Positions 17,530 through 25,538 of a DNA stretch of 45,904 bases are shown here, one piece after another. Below the pieces are notes generated by a model. That model was not told the origin of the DNA. It saw only the letters and a list, made by a program, of their open reading frames with translations, and ran no database searches. A program made the translations under genes and the position numbers. The DNA comes from Deltaproteobacteria bacterium (GTDB lineage Bacteria > Desulfobacterota > Deferrimicrobia > Deferrimicrobiales > Deferrimicrobiaceae): NCBI GenBank assembly GCA_017889845.1, contig JAGGAJ010000001.1, forward strand, positions 1-45,904, given 5' to 3'. Every line of letters starts with the position of its first letter. The stretch's first letter is position 1.

Positions 17530-19152
17530 TCACCGCGCGTCCTTCCGCCCCAGGATGTCGAGGAACGCCGTAAGCCGCGCCCGTGCAGCCCCGGAGTCGA
17601 TCGCCGTCTTCGCCACGTGGACGCCTTGCCGGACGTCCTCCGCCTTGCCCCCGGCGATCATCGCGAAGGACGCGTTCAGCAGGACCGCCTGTCGTGCCGG
17701 CCCCGGGGCTCCGGAGAGCACATCCTTCAGGATCCCGGCGTTGGTCTCCGGGTCGCCGCCCTTCAGGAACCCCAGCGGCACGTACTCGAATCCGGCCGAC
17801 CGGGGATCGAACAGGAATCGCTTGACCTTCCCTTCCCTCACGTCCCAGACGATAGTGGGCGCGGAGAGTGAGACCTCGTCCACCCCGTCCGTTCCGTGCA
17901 CGACGAAGGCGCGCCTGTGGCCGGATTCCGCGAGTACCCTGGCGTACGTCTCGCCGAGTTCCTCGCTGAATACGCCGACCACCTGGCGCCTCGCCCCGGC
18001 CGGGTTGCTGATGGGGCCGAGGATGTTGAAGATGGTCCGGATGGCGATCTCCCGGCGCGGTCCGATGGCGTATTTCATCGCGGCGTGGAACTTCGGGGCG
18101 AACAGGAAGGTGATCCCTGCCTCGTCGAGGGCGCGCTGCACGCGCCCCGTGTCCGCGTTGAGGTCCATCCCGAGCGCCTCCAGCACGTCGGCGCTCCCCG
18201 ACCGGCTGGTCACGGACCGGTTCCCGTGCTTGGCCACCGGGATCCCCGCGCCCGCGGCAACGAAGGCCACGGTGGTGGAGATGTTGAACGTGCCGGTCCG
18301 GTCCCCTCCCGTCCCGCAGGTGTCGAGCACTTCCGCGCCCGCCGGTGGGACGATCCGGATCGCCTTCTGCCGCATCACTTCCGCCGCGGCGGCGATCTCG
18401 GTGATGGTCTCCCCCTTCATGGCGAGACTGGTGAGGAACGAGGCGATCTGCGCCGGGGTGGCCTCCCCCTCCATAATCATCCGCATGGCGTCCCGCATAC
18501 CGTCGGCGGAGAGGTTCCTGCGCGCGGAAACGGCGGCGATCGCCTCCCGGATGTTGCCGAACTCCCGCATTACCGGCTGGGTCGGGTCGATGAGAGACAG
18601 GAAGTTCTCCAGCATGCGCATGCCCGACAGGGTCAGGATCGACTCCGGGTGGAACTGGACGCCGAATACCGGCCGTTCCCGATGGCGGATCCCCATCACC
18701 TCCCCGTCCTCGGACTCGGCGCACACCTCGAGTTCGTCCGGGAGCGTCGCCCGGTCAACGGCGAGGGAGTGATACCGGGTCGCCGTCATGGGATTTTCGA
18801 TCATCGAGAAGATCCCCTTGCCGTTGTGGCGGATGCGGGAGGTCTTTCCGTGCATCAGCGCCTGGGCGTGCACGATCCGCCCGCCGAACGCCTGCCCGAT
18901 GCACTGGTGTCCGAGGCATACCCCGAGGATGGGGACCCTGTCCCGGAACGCGCGGATCGCCTCGAGGGAAATCCCCGCCTCCGCGGGTCCCCCCGGGCCG
19001 GGAGAGATCACGAGCCCGGCGGGCCCGAGTCGAACGATCTCCTCCACGGCGACCGCGTCGTTGCGGAACACCGAGACCTCCGCCCCCAGTTCGCCGAGGT
19101 ACTGCACGAGGTTGTAGGTGAAGGAGTCGTAATTGTCGATGAGGGCGATCAC
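17530..19152 (-). CDS. trpGD: Fused anthranilate synthase amidotransferase / anthranilate phosphoribosyltransferase (TrpGD)
   Basis: One 540-residue reading frame carries two enzymes. Residues 1 to about 190 form the glutamine amidotransferase of anthranilate synthase, with DNYDSFTYN, the nucleophile Cys79 in LGVCLGHQ and His168/Glu170 in FHPE. Residues about 200-540 form anthranilate phosphoribosyltransferase, with CGTGGD (279-284) and KHGNRSVTS for PRPP. No stop or frameshift separates them, so this is a true fusion as in enteric bacteria, where it probably arose separately. The GTG start overlaps the trpE stop (GTGA), which couples synthesis to its partner TrpE. trpC follows after 6 bp. 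Confidence 0.96.
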   Translation of the reverse strand: MIALIDNYDSFTYNLVQYLGELGAEVSVFRNDAVAVEEIVRLGPAGLVISPGPGGPAEAGISLEAIRAFRDRVPILGVCLGHQCIGQAFGGRIVHAQALMHGKTSRIRHNGKGIFSMIENPMTATRYHSLAVDRATLPDELEVCAESEDGEVMGIRHRERPVFGVQFHPESILTLSGMRMLENFLSLIDPTQPVMREFGNIREAIAAVSARRNLSADGMRDAMRMIMEGEATPAQIASFLTSLAMKGETITEIAAAAEVMRQKAIRIVPPAGAEVLDTCGTGGDRTGTFNISTTVAFVAAGAGIPVAKHGNRSVTSRSGSADVLEALGMDLNADTGRVQRALDEAGITFLFAPKFHAAMKYAIGPRREIAIRTIFNILGPISNPAGARRQVVGVFSEELGETYARVLAESGHRRAFVVHGTDGVDEVSLSAPTIVWDVREGKVKRFLFDPRSAGFEYVPLGFLKGGDPETNAGILKDVLSGAPGPARQAVLLNASFAMIAGGKAEDVRQGVHVAKTAIDSGAARARLTAFLDILGRKDAR

Positions 19153-20636
19153 GTCGTCATCCCCCCGTCCGGGGAAACCCCGACGGCCCGGAAGAGGATC
19201 CTCGCCTTGCTCATGATCTCGTCCCACTCCCTTTCCGGGACGGAGTCGGCCACGATGCCCGCCCCCGCCTGGATCATCGCCTCGTTCCCGGTCATCACGA
19301 TCGTCCGGATGGCGATGCAGAAGTCCATACTCCCCTGTGGGTCGAAGTAGCCCACGGCCCCCGCGTAGATCCCCCTCCGGAACGCTTCGAGTCCGGAGAT
19401 GATCTGCATCGCCCGCACCTTCGGGGCCCCGGAGACCGTCCCCGCGGGGAAGGCCGCCCGCAGCACGTCGAACGCGGTAAGCCCCTTCCGGAGCTTCCCC
19501 ACCACGTTCGAGACGATGTGCATCACGTGGGAATACCGCTCGACGACCATCAGTTCGTCCGCCTTCACGCTGCCCCACTCGGCGACCCGGCCGACGTCGT
19601 TCCTCCCCAGGTCCACCAGCATCACGTGCTCGGCGATCTCCTTCGGGTCGGACAGCAGCTCCGCTTCCATCCGCCGGTCCTCGTCCGGGGACGCCCCCCT
19701 CGGGCGCGTGCCGGCGATCGGACGGAGCTGGACGTCGTCCCCTTCCAGGCGCACGAGGATCTCCGGCGATGAGCCCACCACGGACAGGTCTCCCATCCGG
19801 AGGATGTACATGTACGGCGAGGGGTTCAGCGCCCGGAGAATCCGGTACACCTCCGAGGGGGTCCGCCGGGTCCGGACGGTCGCCCGGTTGGAAAGGACCG
19901 CCTGGATGATGTCTCCCTCCCGGATGTGGTCCTTCGCGCGCCTCACTGCTCCCAGGAACTCCTCGCGGGACATGGCGAACCGCGGCGTATCGCCGCCGGT
20001 CTCGTCCGGCACTTCGGACCAGGGCAGAGGCTCCCGCAGTATCGCGGAGACCTCCCCGATCGCCGCGGCGCACCGGTCATAGGACGCGGACGGATCCTCC
20101 CCCTCCCGCACCTCAGCGTGGACGACGATGAGGACCGTGTGCCGCACGTTATCGAACACCAGCAGGCGCGAAGGGAACAGGAACATCGCGTCCGGGAGAG
20201 GGTTCAGAGGCCGGTTCGCCCCGATGTTCTCCAGATGCCGTACGTAGTCGTACCCGATGTAGCCGACCGCGCCTCCCGACAGGCGGGGAAGACCCGGCGC
20301 CGGACGGTATCTCATCCCGGACAGCAGTTCCTCCAGCACGTTCAGCGGGTCCCCCGTCGCCGCCCGCGTTCGTGTCTTCCCGCCCTTGAGGACCGTCACC
20401 TCCCGGTCGTCGGCGCAAAACCGCGTGTGCGGGTCAAACCCGATGAAGGAGTACCGCGCCCATTTCTCTCCTCCCTCCACGCTCTCGAGGAGGAAGTGGT
20501 CCGTGGGAAACCGCGCGGATACCTTCAGGTAGGCGGATACCGGGGTTTCGAGATCCGCGTAAAGTTCCCGGAAGACGGGGATCACGGTCCCCGGTTCCGC
20601 CTGCCGCAGGAACGTCGCCTTGTCGGGACGGATCAC
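19149..20636 (-). CDS. trpE: Anthranilate synthase component I
   Basis: TrpE converts chorismate to anthranilate, the first step of tryptophan synthesis, using ammonia from the TrpG part of TrpGD. The 495 residues match the family. LLES at 49-52 is the conserved element of the tryptophan feedback site, and the chorismate-binding domain has PIAGTRPRG, DLGRNDVGRV and GTVSGAPKVRA. It starts at a GTG with AGGTGGAAG just upstream, 7 bp after the SPOR gene. I found no leader peptide, Trp-codon run or attenuator upstream of it, so control by feedback or by the promoter before argS seems more likely than attenuation. Confidence 0.97.
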   Translation of the reverse strand: MIRPDKATFLRQAEPGTVIPVFRELYADLETPVSAYLKVSARFPTDHFLLESVEGGEKWARYSFIGFDPHTRFCADDREVTVLKGGKTRTRAATGDPLNVLEELLSGMRYRPAPGLPRLSGGAVGYIGYDYVRHLENIGANRPLNPLPDAMFLFPSRLLVFDNVRHTVLIVVHAEVREGEDPSASYDRCAAAIGEVSAILREPLPWSEVPDETGGDTPRFAMSREEFLGAVRRAKDHIREGDIIQAVLSNRATVRTRRTPSEVYRILRALNPSPYMYILRMGDLSVVGSSPEILVRLEGDDVQLRPIAGTRPRGASPDEDRRMEAELLSDPKEIAEHVMLVDLGRNDVGRVAEWGSVKADELMVVERYSHVMHIVSNVVGKLRKGLTAFDVLRAAFPAGTVSGAPKVRAMQIISGLEAFRRGIYAGAVGYFDPQGSMDFCIAIRTIVMTGNEAMIQAGAGIVADSVPEREWDEIMSKARILFRAVGVSPDGGMTT

Positions 20637-20643
20637 CTTCCAC

Positions 20644-21312
20644 CTACCCCTTCAGCAGGATGATGTCGATTTTCATCCGGTCCCGGATGGTTTTCATCGC
20701 CTTCGTCGCCGCCTCCCGCGTTTCGTACGGCCCGATCCGGACCCTGTAGACGTCCTGCCCGTTCCGGTCCTTCCCCTGCGCGACCTTCGCCTTGTACCCG
20801 GCCGTCGTAAGCCTTCTCCGGACCGCCTCGGCCGTTTCGCGGTTCTTCATTGCGCCGGCCTGCAGGTTGTACCGCCCGTCCCCGGCGCCGGGCCCCGCGG
20901 GCTTCGCCCCGGTGGGGACCAGCAGCTGGGGAGCCGGGTCCTTCCGGGAAAGCGCCTCCGGGAACGTGGCGGACCGTTCGGTCTGCCGCAGTTCCTCGCC
21001 TGCGGTCGGCGCCGGGACGGGTTGGGCCGGGACGGCGGGTACACGGGACGCTTCCTCCGAAAAGGCGGACATTTCCTTCCGGATGTCCGATGGCCCCCCG
21101 GCGCGCCGGTCGTTGTCCGCGCCCGTTGCCCGTGAAGCCGTTCTGCCTGTTGCGCCATCTTTCTCCGCGCCGTCCTTTTCCAGCACCCGCCCCACCTGCA
21201 GTCCGATGAAAAAGGCCACGGCGATCACCACGATCGCCCCCACGACGAAGAAGGCGAAGGAGTTCCGGTCCCCATCCCGCCGGTACCCTCCCTTGTGGCG
21301 CAGGAATCTCAC
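20644..21312 (-). CDS. Single-pass membrane protein with C-terminal SPOR domain
   Basis: The 222-residue protein has a short positively charged N-terminus, a membrane segment at about 17-38 (NSFAFFVVGAIVVIAVAFF), a long low-complexity Pro/Ala/Glu-rich periplasmic linker and a SPOR domain in the last 75 residues (YNLQAGAMKNRETAEAVRRR to the VRIGPYETREAATKAM region). SPOR domains bind denuded septal peptidoglycan, so a role at the division site or in the envelope is likely; its exact partner is unknown. The GTG overlaps the argS stop (GTGA). Similar SPOR genes are often found next to argS or folC-type clusters, which agrees with this position. Confidence 0.88.
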   Translation of the reverse strand: MRFLRHKGGYRRDGDRNSFAFFVVGAIVVIAVAFFIGLQVGRVLEKDGAEKDGATGRTASRATGADNDRRAGGPSDIRKEMSAFSEEASRVPAVPAQPVPAPTAGEELRQTERSATFPEALSRKDPAPQLLVPTGAKPAGPGAGDGRYNLQAGAMKNRETAEAVRRRLTTAGYKAKVAQGKDRNGQDVYRVRIGPYETREAATKAMKTIRDRMKIDIILLKG

Positions 21313-22973
21313 ATCCGCTCCGGGGCGGTCACGCCGATCAGGGAAAGCCCCGTCGCGACCACCGTCCGCACGGCGAGGGCCAGGGCCAGCCGTGCCTGCG
21401 TCCGCTCCGGCGTTTCCCCCAGGAAACGGTGCTGGTGATAGAAGGCGTGGAACAGGTCTGCCACCTCCAGCAGGTAGAAGGGGATCCGGTGGGGTTCCAG
21501 CGTCTTCACGCACTCGGAGACCACGTCGGGGAAGCGGGCGACGGCCTTCATCAGCCGCGTCTCCTCCGGAAGGGTGAGGATGGACAGGGGGGGGTGCTCC
21601 CCCAGCGTCTCTCCCCGTCCTTCCGCTTCGCGGAAGATGCTGCTGATCCGGGCGTGGACGTACTGGATGTAGTAGACCGGGTTGTTGCGGGACTGCGTTT
21701 TCGCGAGCGTGAGGTCGAAGTCGAGGTGCGTGTGGTAGCTCCGCAGCAGGTAAAAGAACCGGGCGGCGTCCACACCCACCTCGTCGAGCACCTCCCGCAG
21801 GGTGGTGAACTCGCCGGAGCGGGTGGACATCTGCACGGCCTTGCCGTCCCGGATCAGCGTGACGAACTGGATGAGGAGCACCGTGAGGCGGCCGTCATCC
21901 TCCCCCAGCCCCTTCAGCGCCGCCCGTAGCCTGGATACGTACCCGTGGTGGTCGGCACCCCAGATGTCGATCATCCGGGAATACCCCTCCGCCACCTTGC
22001 GGCTGTGGTACCCGATGTCCGCGGCGAAGTACGTGGTCCTCCCGTCCCCCCGCACGAGCACGCGGTCCTTCTCGTCCCCGAGCTCCGCGCTGCGGAAGTA
22101 GGTGGCTCCCTCCGATTCGTACACCTGCCCGCGATCCCGCAGCTTCGCGAGTGCCGCGGTCACTTCCCCGCTGGCGTGGAGCTCCTGTTCCGGAAACCAC
22201 CTGTCGTACGACACCCGGAACGCGGCGAGATCCTCCCGGATACCGCGAAGGATCCGGTCCCCGGCCTCCCTCCGGAAAAAGGGGAGCGCCGACTCATCCG
22301 CCGCGTCCGCGTACCGGTCTCCCACCTCCGCCCGCACCGCCTCCGCGAGTTCGACCATGTACTCCCCGCGGTACCCGTCCTCCGGCAGGATGGAAGGCCT
22401 GCCGCACGCTTCCCGGTAACGGGCCAGGAGGGACCTCCCGAGGTTGTCCATCTGGTTGCCCACATCGTTGACGTAATACTCCCGCACCACCCGGTGTCCC
22501 GTGAACTCGAGGATCCGCGCCAGCGCGTCGCCGACGGCGGCTCCGCGGCCGTGGCCGACGTGCAGGGGGCCCGTCGGGTTCGCGGATACGAACTCCAGAT
22601 GGACGGCCTGGCCCGCCCCGACGCGGGACGACCCGAAACGCGGCCCCGCCGCGAGCGCCCTGGCGAGGGTTTCCCGCCACACGTCCTCGGACAGGAAGAT
22701 GTTGATGAACCCGGGGCCGGCGACTTCGAGGGAGGCGATCCGCCCTTCACGGTCTTCCTCCCGGAGCGCGGCGACGAGCTCGGCGGCGATCTCCCGCGGC
22801 TTCCGGTGGAGGTGCCGCGCGACCTGCATCGCCGCGTTGGTGGAGAAATCGCCGTGCGATTCCTGGCGGGGGATCTCCACCGACACGGGGAGTTCCACCT
22901 CCATGCCCCACCCCCCCCGTTTCCTCCGCACCGCGGAGAGAACGAGGGACTCCACGATCTGCCGGACGTCCAA
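21309..22973 (-). CDS. argS: Arginyl-tRNA synthetase
   Basis: ArgS charges tRNA-Arg. The 554-residue protein has the N-terminal Add1 domain, the HIGH-type HVGH at 138-141 within NPTGPLHVGHGRG, a KMSKS-like loop QMSTRSGEF near 367-375, and the all-helical anticodon-binding domain ending in LIGVTAPERM. The start is a TTG at 22973 with GAGGCGG shortly upstream; it gives the expected N-terminus. It is the first gene after the promoter at 23010-23038 and opens the run that contains the trp genes. Confidence 0.96.
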   Translation of the reverse strand: MDVRQIVESLVLSAVRRKRGGWGMEVELPVSVEIPRQESHGDFSTNAAMQVARHLHRKPREIAAELVAALREEDREGRIASLEVAGPGFINIFLSEDVWRETLARALAAGPRFGSSRVGAGQAVHLEFVSANPTGPLHVGHGRGAAVGDALARILEFTGHRVVREYYVNDVGNQMDNLGRSLLARYREACGRPSILPEDGYRGEYMVELAEAVRAEVGDRYADAADESALPFFRREAGDRILRGIREDLAAFRVSYDRWFPEQELHASGEVTAALAKLRDRGQVYESEGATYFRSAELGDEKDRVLVRGDGRTTYFAADIGYHSRKVAEGYSRMIDIWGADHHGYVSRLRAALKGLGEDDGRLTVLLIQFVTLIRDGKAVQMSTRSGEFTTLREVLDEVGVDAARFFYLLRSYHTHLDFDLTLAKTQSRNNPVYYIQYVHARISSIFREAEGRGETLGEHPPLSILTLPEETRLMKAVARFPDVVSECVKTLEPHRIPFYLLEVADLFHAFYHQHRFLGETPERTQARLALALAVRTVVATGLSLIGVTAPERM

Positions 22974-23009
22974 TCGCCGCCTCGTAGGGAAAATGGCAAT
23001 AAAGTAGGT

Positions 23010-23038
23010 AGTTTATTCCGTACGAGGGGGGGTGTCAA
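23010..23038 (-). promoter_or_regulatory. Near-consensus sigma70 promoter for argS and the trp-lepB run
   Basis: On the minus strand TTGACA (23038-23033) is separated by exactly 17 bp from TAAACT (23015-23010). Initiation near 23003 would leave a leader of about 30 nt before the argS TTG. The promoter overlaps the last codons and stop of the diguanylate cyclase gene, so the -35 is part of coding sequence. I see no hairpin, T-box or leader peptide in the short leader. Confidence 0.8.
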
Positions 23039-25169
23039 CGCGCCCCGGGTAGACCGTCACCCGGTCCCTTCCCCGGTTCTTGGACATGTAGAGAGCCTCG
23101 TCCGCCCGCTTCAGAAGTTCCTCCGCCCCGGCCCCGTGGTCCGGGGAGCAGGCGATTCCAAAGGATGCCGTTACGGTCACTTCCCGGCCCTCGTGCAGGA
23201 AACGGGCCTGCCGGATCATCCTCCGGCACCGCTCGGCTACCTCCCGGGCGTGCTCCGGGTCTGTCATGTGCAGGTAAAGCGCGAACTCCTCCCCTCCGTA
23301 GCGTCCCGTCGAATCCCCTTTCCGAACGGCTTTTCCCAGGATGCCCGCGACCCGGCGCAGCACTTCGTCCCCGAAGGGGTGCCCGTACGAGTCGTTGATC
23401 CGCTTGAAATGGTCGATGTCCAGCATGACCACCGCGCACGGGTGGCGGCCGTCGATCCGGGCAAGATCCTCCGCGAGGCGCGCGAGGAACGACTTCCGGT
23501 TCGATAATCCCGTCAATCCGTCCGTGGTCGCCCGTCGGGTCAGCGCCTCCAGATGCTCGACGTGGGAAAGCCCGAGCTGCATCACCTCCGCGATGTCCCG
23601 GACGATATCGGCATGCTCGCGGTGGAACCGGCGCTCCTCCGCGTGGGTGCAGACGATCGCCCCGCGGAAACCGCCGGGGACCCCGGTGGGAAAGACGATG
23701 AACGACCGCTCGCCCTGCACCTGCCATCCCGCCGGCAGGACATTCTGGGGCCTTTGCGATCCCTGCGAACCGGAGAAGAGACGCTGGGTTCCGGTGCGGA
23801 TCACCCAGCCCACGTAGGAATCCCCCAAGGGTACGGCAGCCTCCTCGCCCCGCCCTCCCCGTCCTGTCTCCTCCCGGACGAGAAGCCCCTTCCGGCCCCC
23901 CTCGTCCGATGCGATCAGGAGCACACGGGCCGCACCCACCTGGATCCGCACCTGCGAGGCCGCCTCGGCGTACACCCTTTCGCGTCGCGTCCGGATATCC
24001 TCGTCGCCTTCCTCCGCGCCGGGAAGCCGTACCTCCGCCATCTTCCGGACCATCCGGTGATACCAGTCCTCCCGGAGGAGGTGCCGCTCGCCGCGGTGGA
24101 GCGCCCGAACCCTCTCGATTTCCCGCCCGACGAAGAAGGCCACCAGCTCCATCAGGGGGATCACGGGCCCCTCCCAGCGTCCCTCTCCTTCCCGGACGGC
24201 CAGCAGGACTCCCTCGGGCTCGCCCTCGCGCAGGACCGGGACGGCGGCGACGCCGGTGGGGCGGATTCCATGTCCCGTCAGGGCGGGTCCGTAGCGCCCG
24301 GCGTCCTGCCCTTCCGAAAAGAACGGTCGTCGGAAGACGGTCGCCTCCCGCACGGGGAGGTACGATTCGGGAACGATGAACTCCACCGGGGCCCGGCCTC
24401 CGGAGCTCACGAAAACGCCCTCCAGGTGCGCGCTTCCCGGAGCGTGCGAGGGGAGGAGGTAGGCGGCGTGCGAGGCTCCGGTGAGCGGCAGAACCGTCTC
24501 CAGGGACCGGCGGACCCCATCCCGCAATTCGACCTCCCGTCGCAGCAGCGCCGCCCCTTCGGCCACCCTCTCCCCCGGTTTCTGCGATTCCCCGGGGGGG
24601 TCTTCCCGAGTGAGAACCATCGCGCGGCCCCGCGCGATCGCTTCCCGGGCAGGGTCCCTTGTTTCCGGCAGGCGTCCGACCCTGCGGCGAACGAATGCAC
24701 CGGCCGTGCACGCCATCGCCGCCATGGCGAACGTCGCCCACCCTTCCGCCGCGGCCAGGCCTTGCCCGCGGACCATCGCCGGGAACCAGGCGGCGCAGGC
24801 AAGCGCGGCGGGGACGGCGAGATACGGCGGCAGGAGCAGCCCGAGGAGGAAGAACAGGGCGGCGGGTACGGTCCGGCTCTTCGCGACGGCGGGAACGATG
24901 ACGTGGATCTCGAGGGCCGCTACCCCCGCCCAGACGAGGATCGATTCGCGGTCCGGCAGCCGGCCTTCCACCTGCCGTTTCCGGAAATTCCAGGCGAAAA
25001 CCGAAAGGAACAGGAGAAAGCCCGGTGCCGCCGCCGCGAGGAACGCGGGACCCTCCGGGTACCTGTCCCGCAGGAAGATCAGGGCGAGGAGGTACGGCGG
25101 GGCGAGAAAGGCCGCCCAGTGCCTACGGGCGACCAGTGCCGGATTTCGCGGACGGTTGGGCGGGGGCAT
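23013..25169 (-). CDS. Membrane diguanylate cyclase with GAF-like domains and GGDEF output
   Basis: This 718-residue protein probably makes cyclic-di-GMP. The first 165 residues hold about four to five hydrophobic segments (e.g. FLAPPYLLALIF and LFFLLGLLLPPYLAVPAALA). Two weakly conserved GAF-like sensor regions follow at about 200-360 and 375-535. The GGDEF domain covers about 550-710, with LDIDHFKRIND, the active GGEEF at 625-629 and the product-inhibition site RKGD at 616-619, five residues before it. So it looks active and feedback-controlled. The ATG lies 47 bp inside the FtsB-like gene. The input signal is unknown. Confidence 0.92.
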   Translation of the reverse strand: MPPPNRPRNPALVARRHWAAFLAPPYLLALIFLRDRYPEGPAFLAAAAPGFLLFLSVFAWNFRKRQVEGRLPDRESILVWAGVAALEIHVIVPAVAKSRTVPAALFFLLGLLLPPYLAVPAALACAAWFPAMVRGQGLAAAEGWATFAMAAMACTAGAFVRRRVGRLPETRDPAREAIARGRAMVLTREDPPGESQKPGERVAEGAALLRREVELRDGVRRSLETVLPLTGASHAAYLLPSHAPGSAHLEGVFVSSGGRAPVEFIVPESYLPVREATVFRRPFFSEGQDAGRYGPALTGHGIRPTGVAAVPVLREGEPEGVLLAVREGEGRWEGPVIPLMELVAFFVGREIERVRALHRGERHLLREDWYHRMVRKMAEVRLPGAEEGDEDIRTRRERVYAEAASQVRIQVGAARVLLIASDEGGRKGLLVREETGRGGRGEEAAVPLGDSYVGWVIRTGTQRLFSGSQGSQRPQNVLPAGWQVQGERSFIVFPTGVPGGFRGAIVCTHAEERRFHREHADIVRDIAEVMQLGLSHVEHLEALTRRATTDGLTGLSNRKSFLARLAEDLARIDGRHPCAVVMLDIDHFKRINDSYGHPFGDEVLRRVAGILGKAVRKGDSTGRYGGEEFALYLHMTDPEHAREVAERCRRMIRQARFLHEGREVTVTASFGIACSPDHGAGAEELLKRADEALYMSKNRGRDRVTVYPGRVDTPPRTE

Positions 25170-25476
25170 CCTGCCGCCGGGGTACGACGATGACTTTCTC
25201 CCTGTCCTTGATGAGGCCGAGCTTGCGCGCCTCTTCCTCGATGACCGCCGGGTTGCTCCGCAGGTCGTCCATTTCCCGTTTCAGGCGGGAGTTCTCCTCC
25301 CGCAGCTGCTCAACCTCGGACATCAATTGGCGCTCCTTGCTCCGGAGTCGCCAGGTGTCGACGAGCCCCATGTCCCGGAACAGGGAAATGAGCAATCCCG
25401 CCGCCACGAGGCCGGCGGCAAGGAGGATGGGAAGGCGGCGCTTCCAGCGTTCGGTGTCTTTCCGCGTTTCCGTCAT
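25123..25476 (-). CDS. ftsB: Septum formation initiator protein, FtsB/DivIC family
   Basis: FtsB-type proteins form a complex with FtsL and FtsQ that activates septal peptidoglycan synthesis. The 117-residue protein has a cytoplasmic start, a membrane segment at about 15-32 (LPILLAAGLVAAGLLISLF), a coiled coil (about 45-75, LRSKERQLMSEVEQLREEN and on) and the motif EEEARKLGLIKDREKVI, which is the family hallmark. A GTG one codon upstream is an alternative start. It follows the PEGA gene by 62 bp and overlaps the cyclase gene by 47 bp. It is not beside eno or ispD, its usual neighbours. Confidence 0.87.
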   Translation of the reverse strand: MTETRKDTERWKRRLPILLAAGLVAAGLLISLFRDMGLVDTWRLRSKERQLMSEVEQLREENSRLKREMDDLRSNPAVIEEEARKLGLIKDREKVIVVPRRQDAPAQPSAKSGTGRP

Positions 25477-25538
25477 CACCGTGTCATCTTATCGGAAATC
25501 GCCGCGGGATTGTCCCTGTTCTTCCCGTTCCCCGAAAA

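Noticed and set aside
25477..25538. Possible promoter before the ftsB-like gene (GGGACA and TAAGAT)
   Set aside because: Both boxes match only four of six positions and the spacing is 19 bp, so the evidence is too weak to call.
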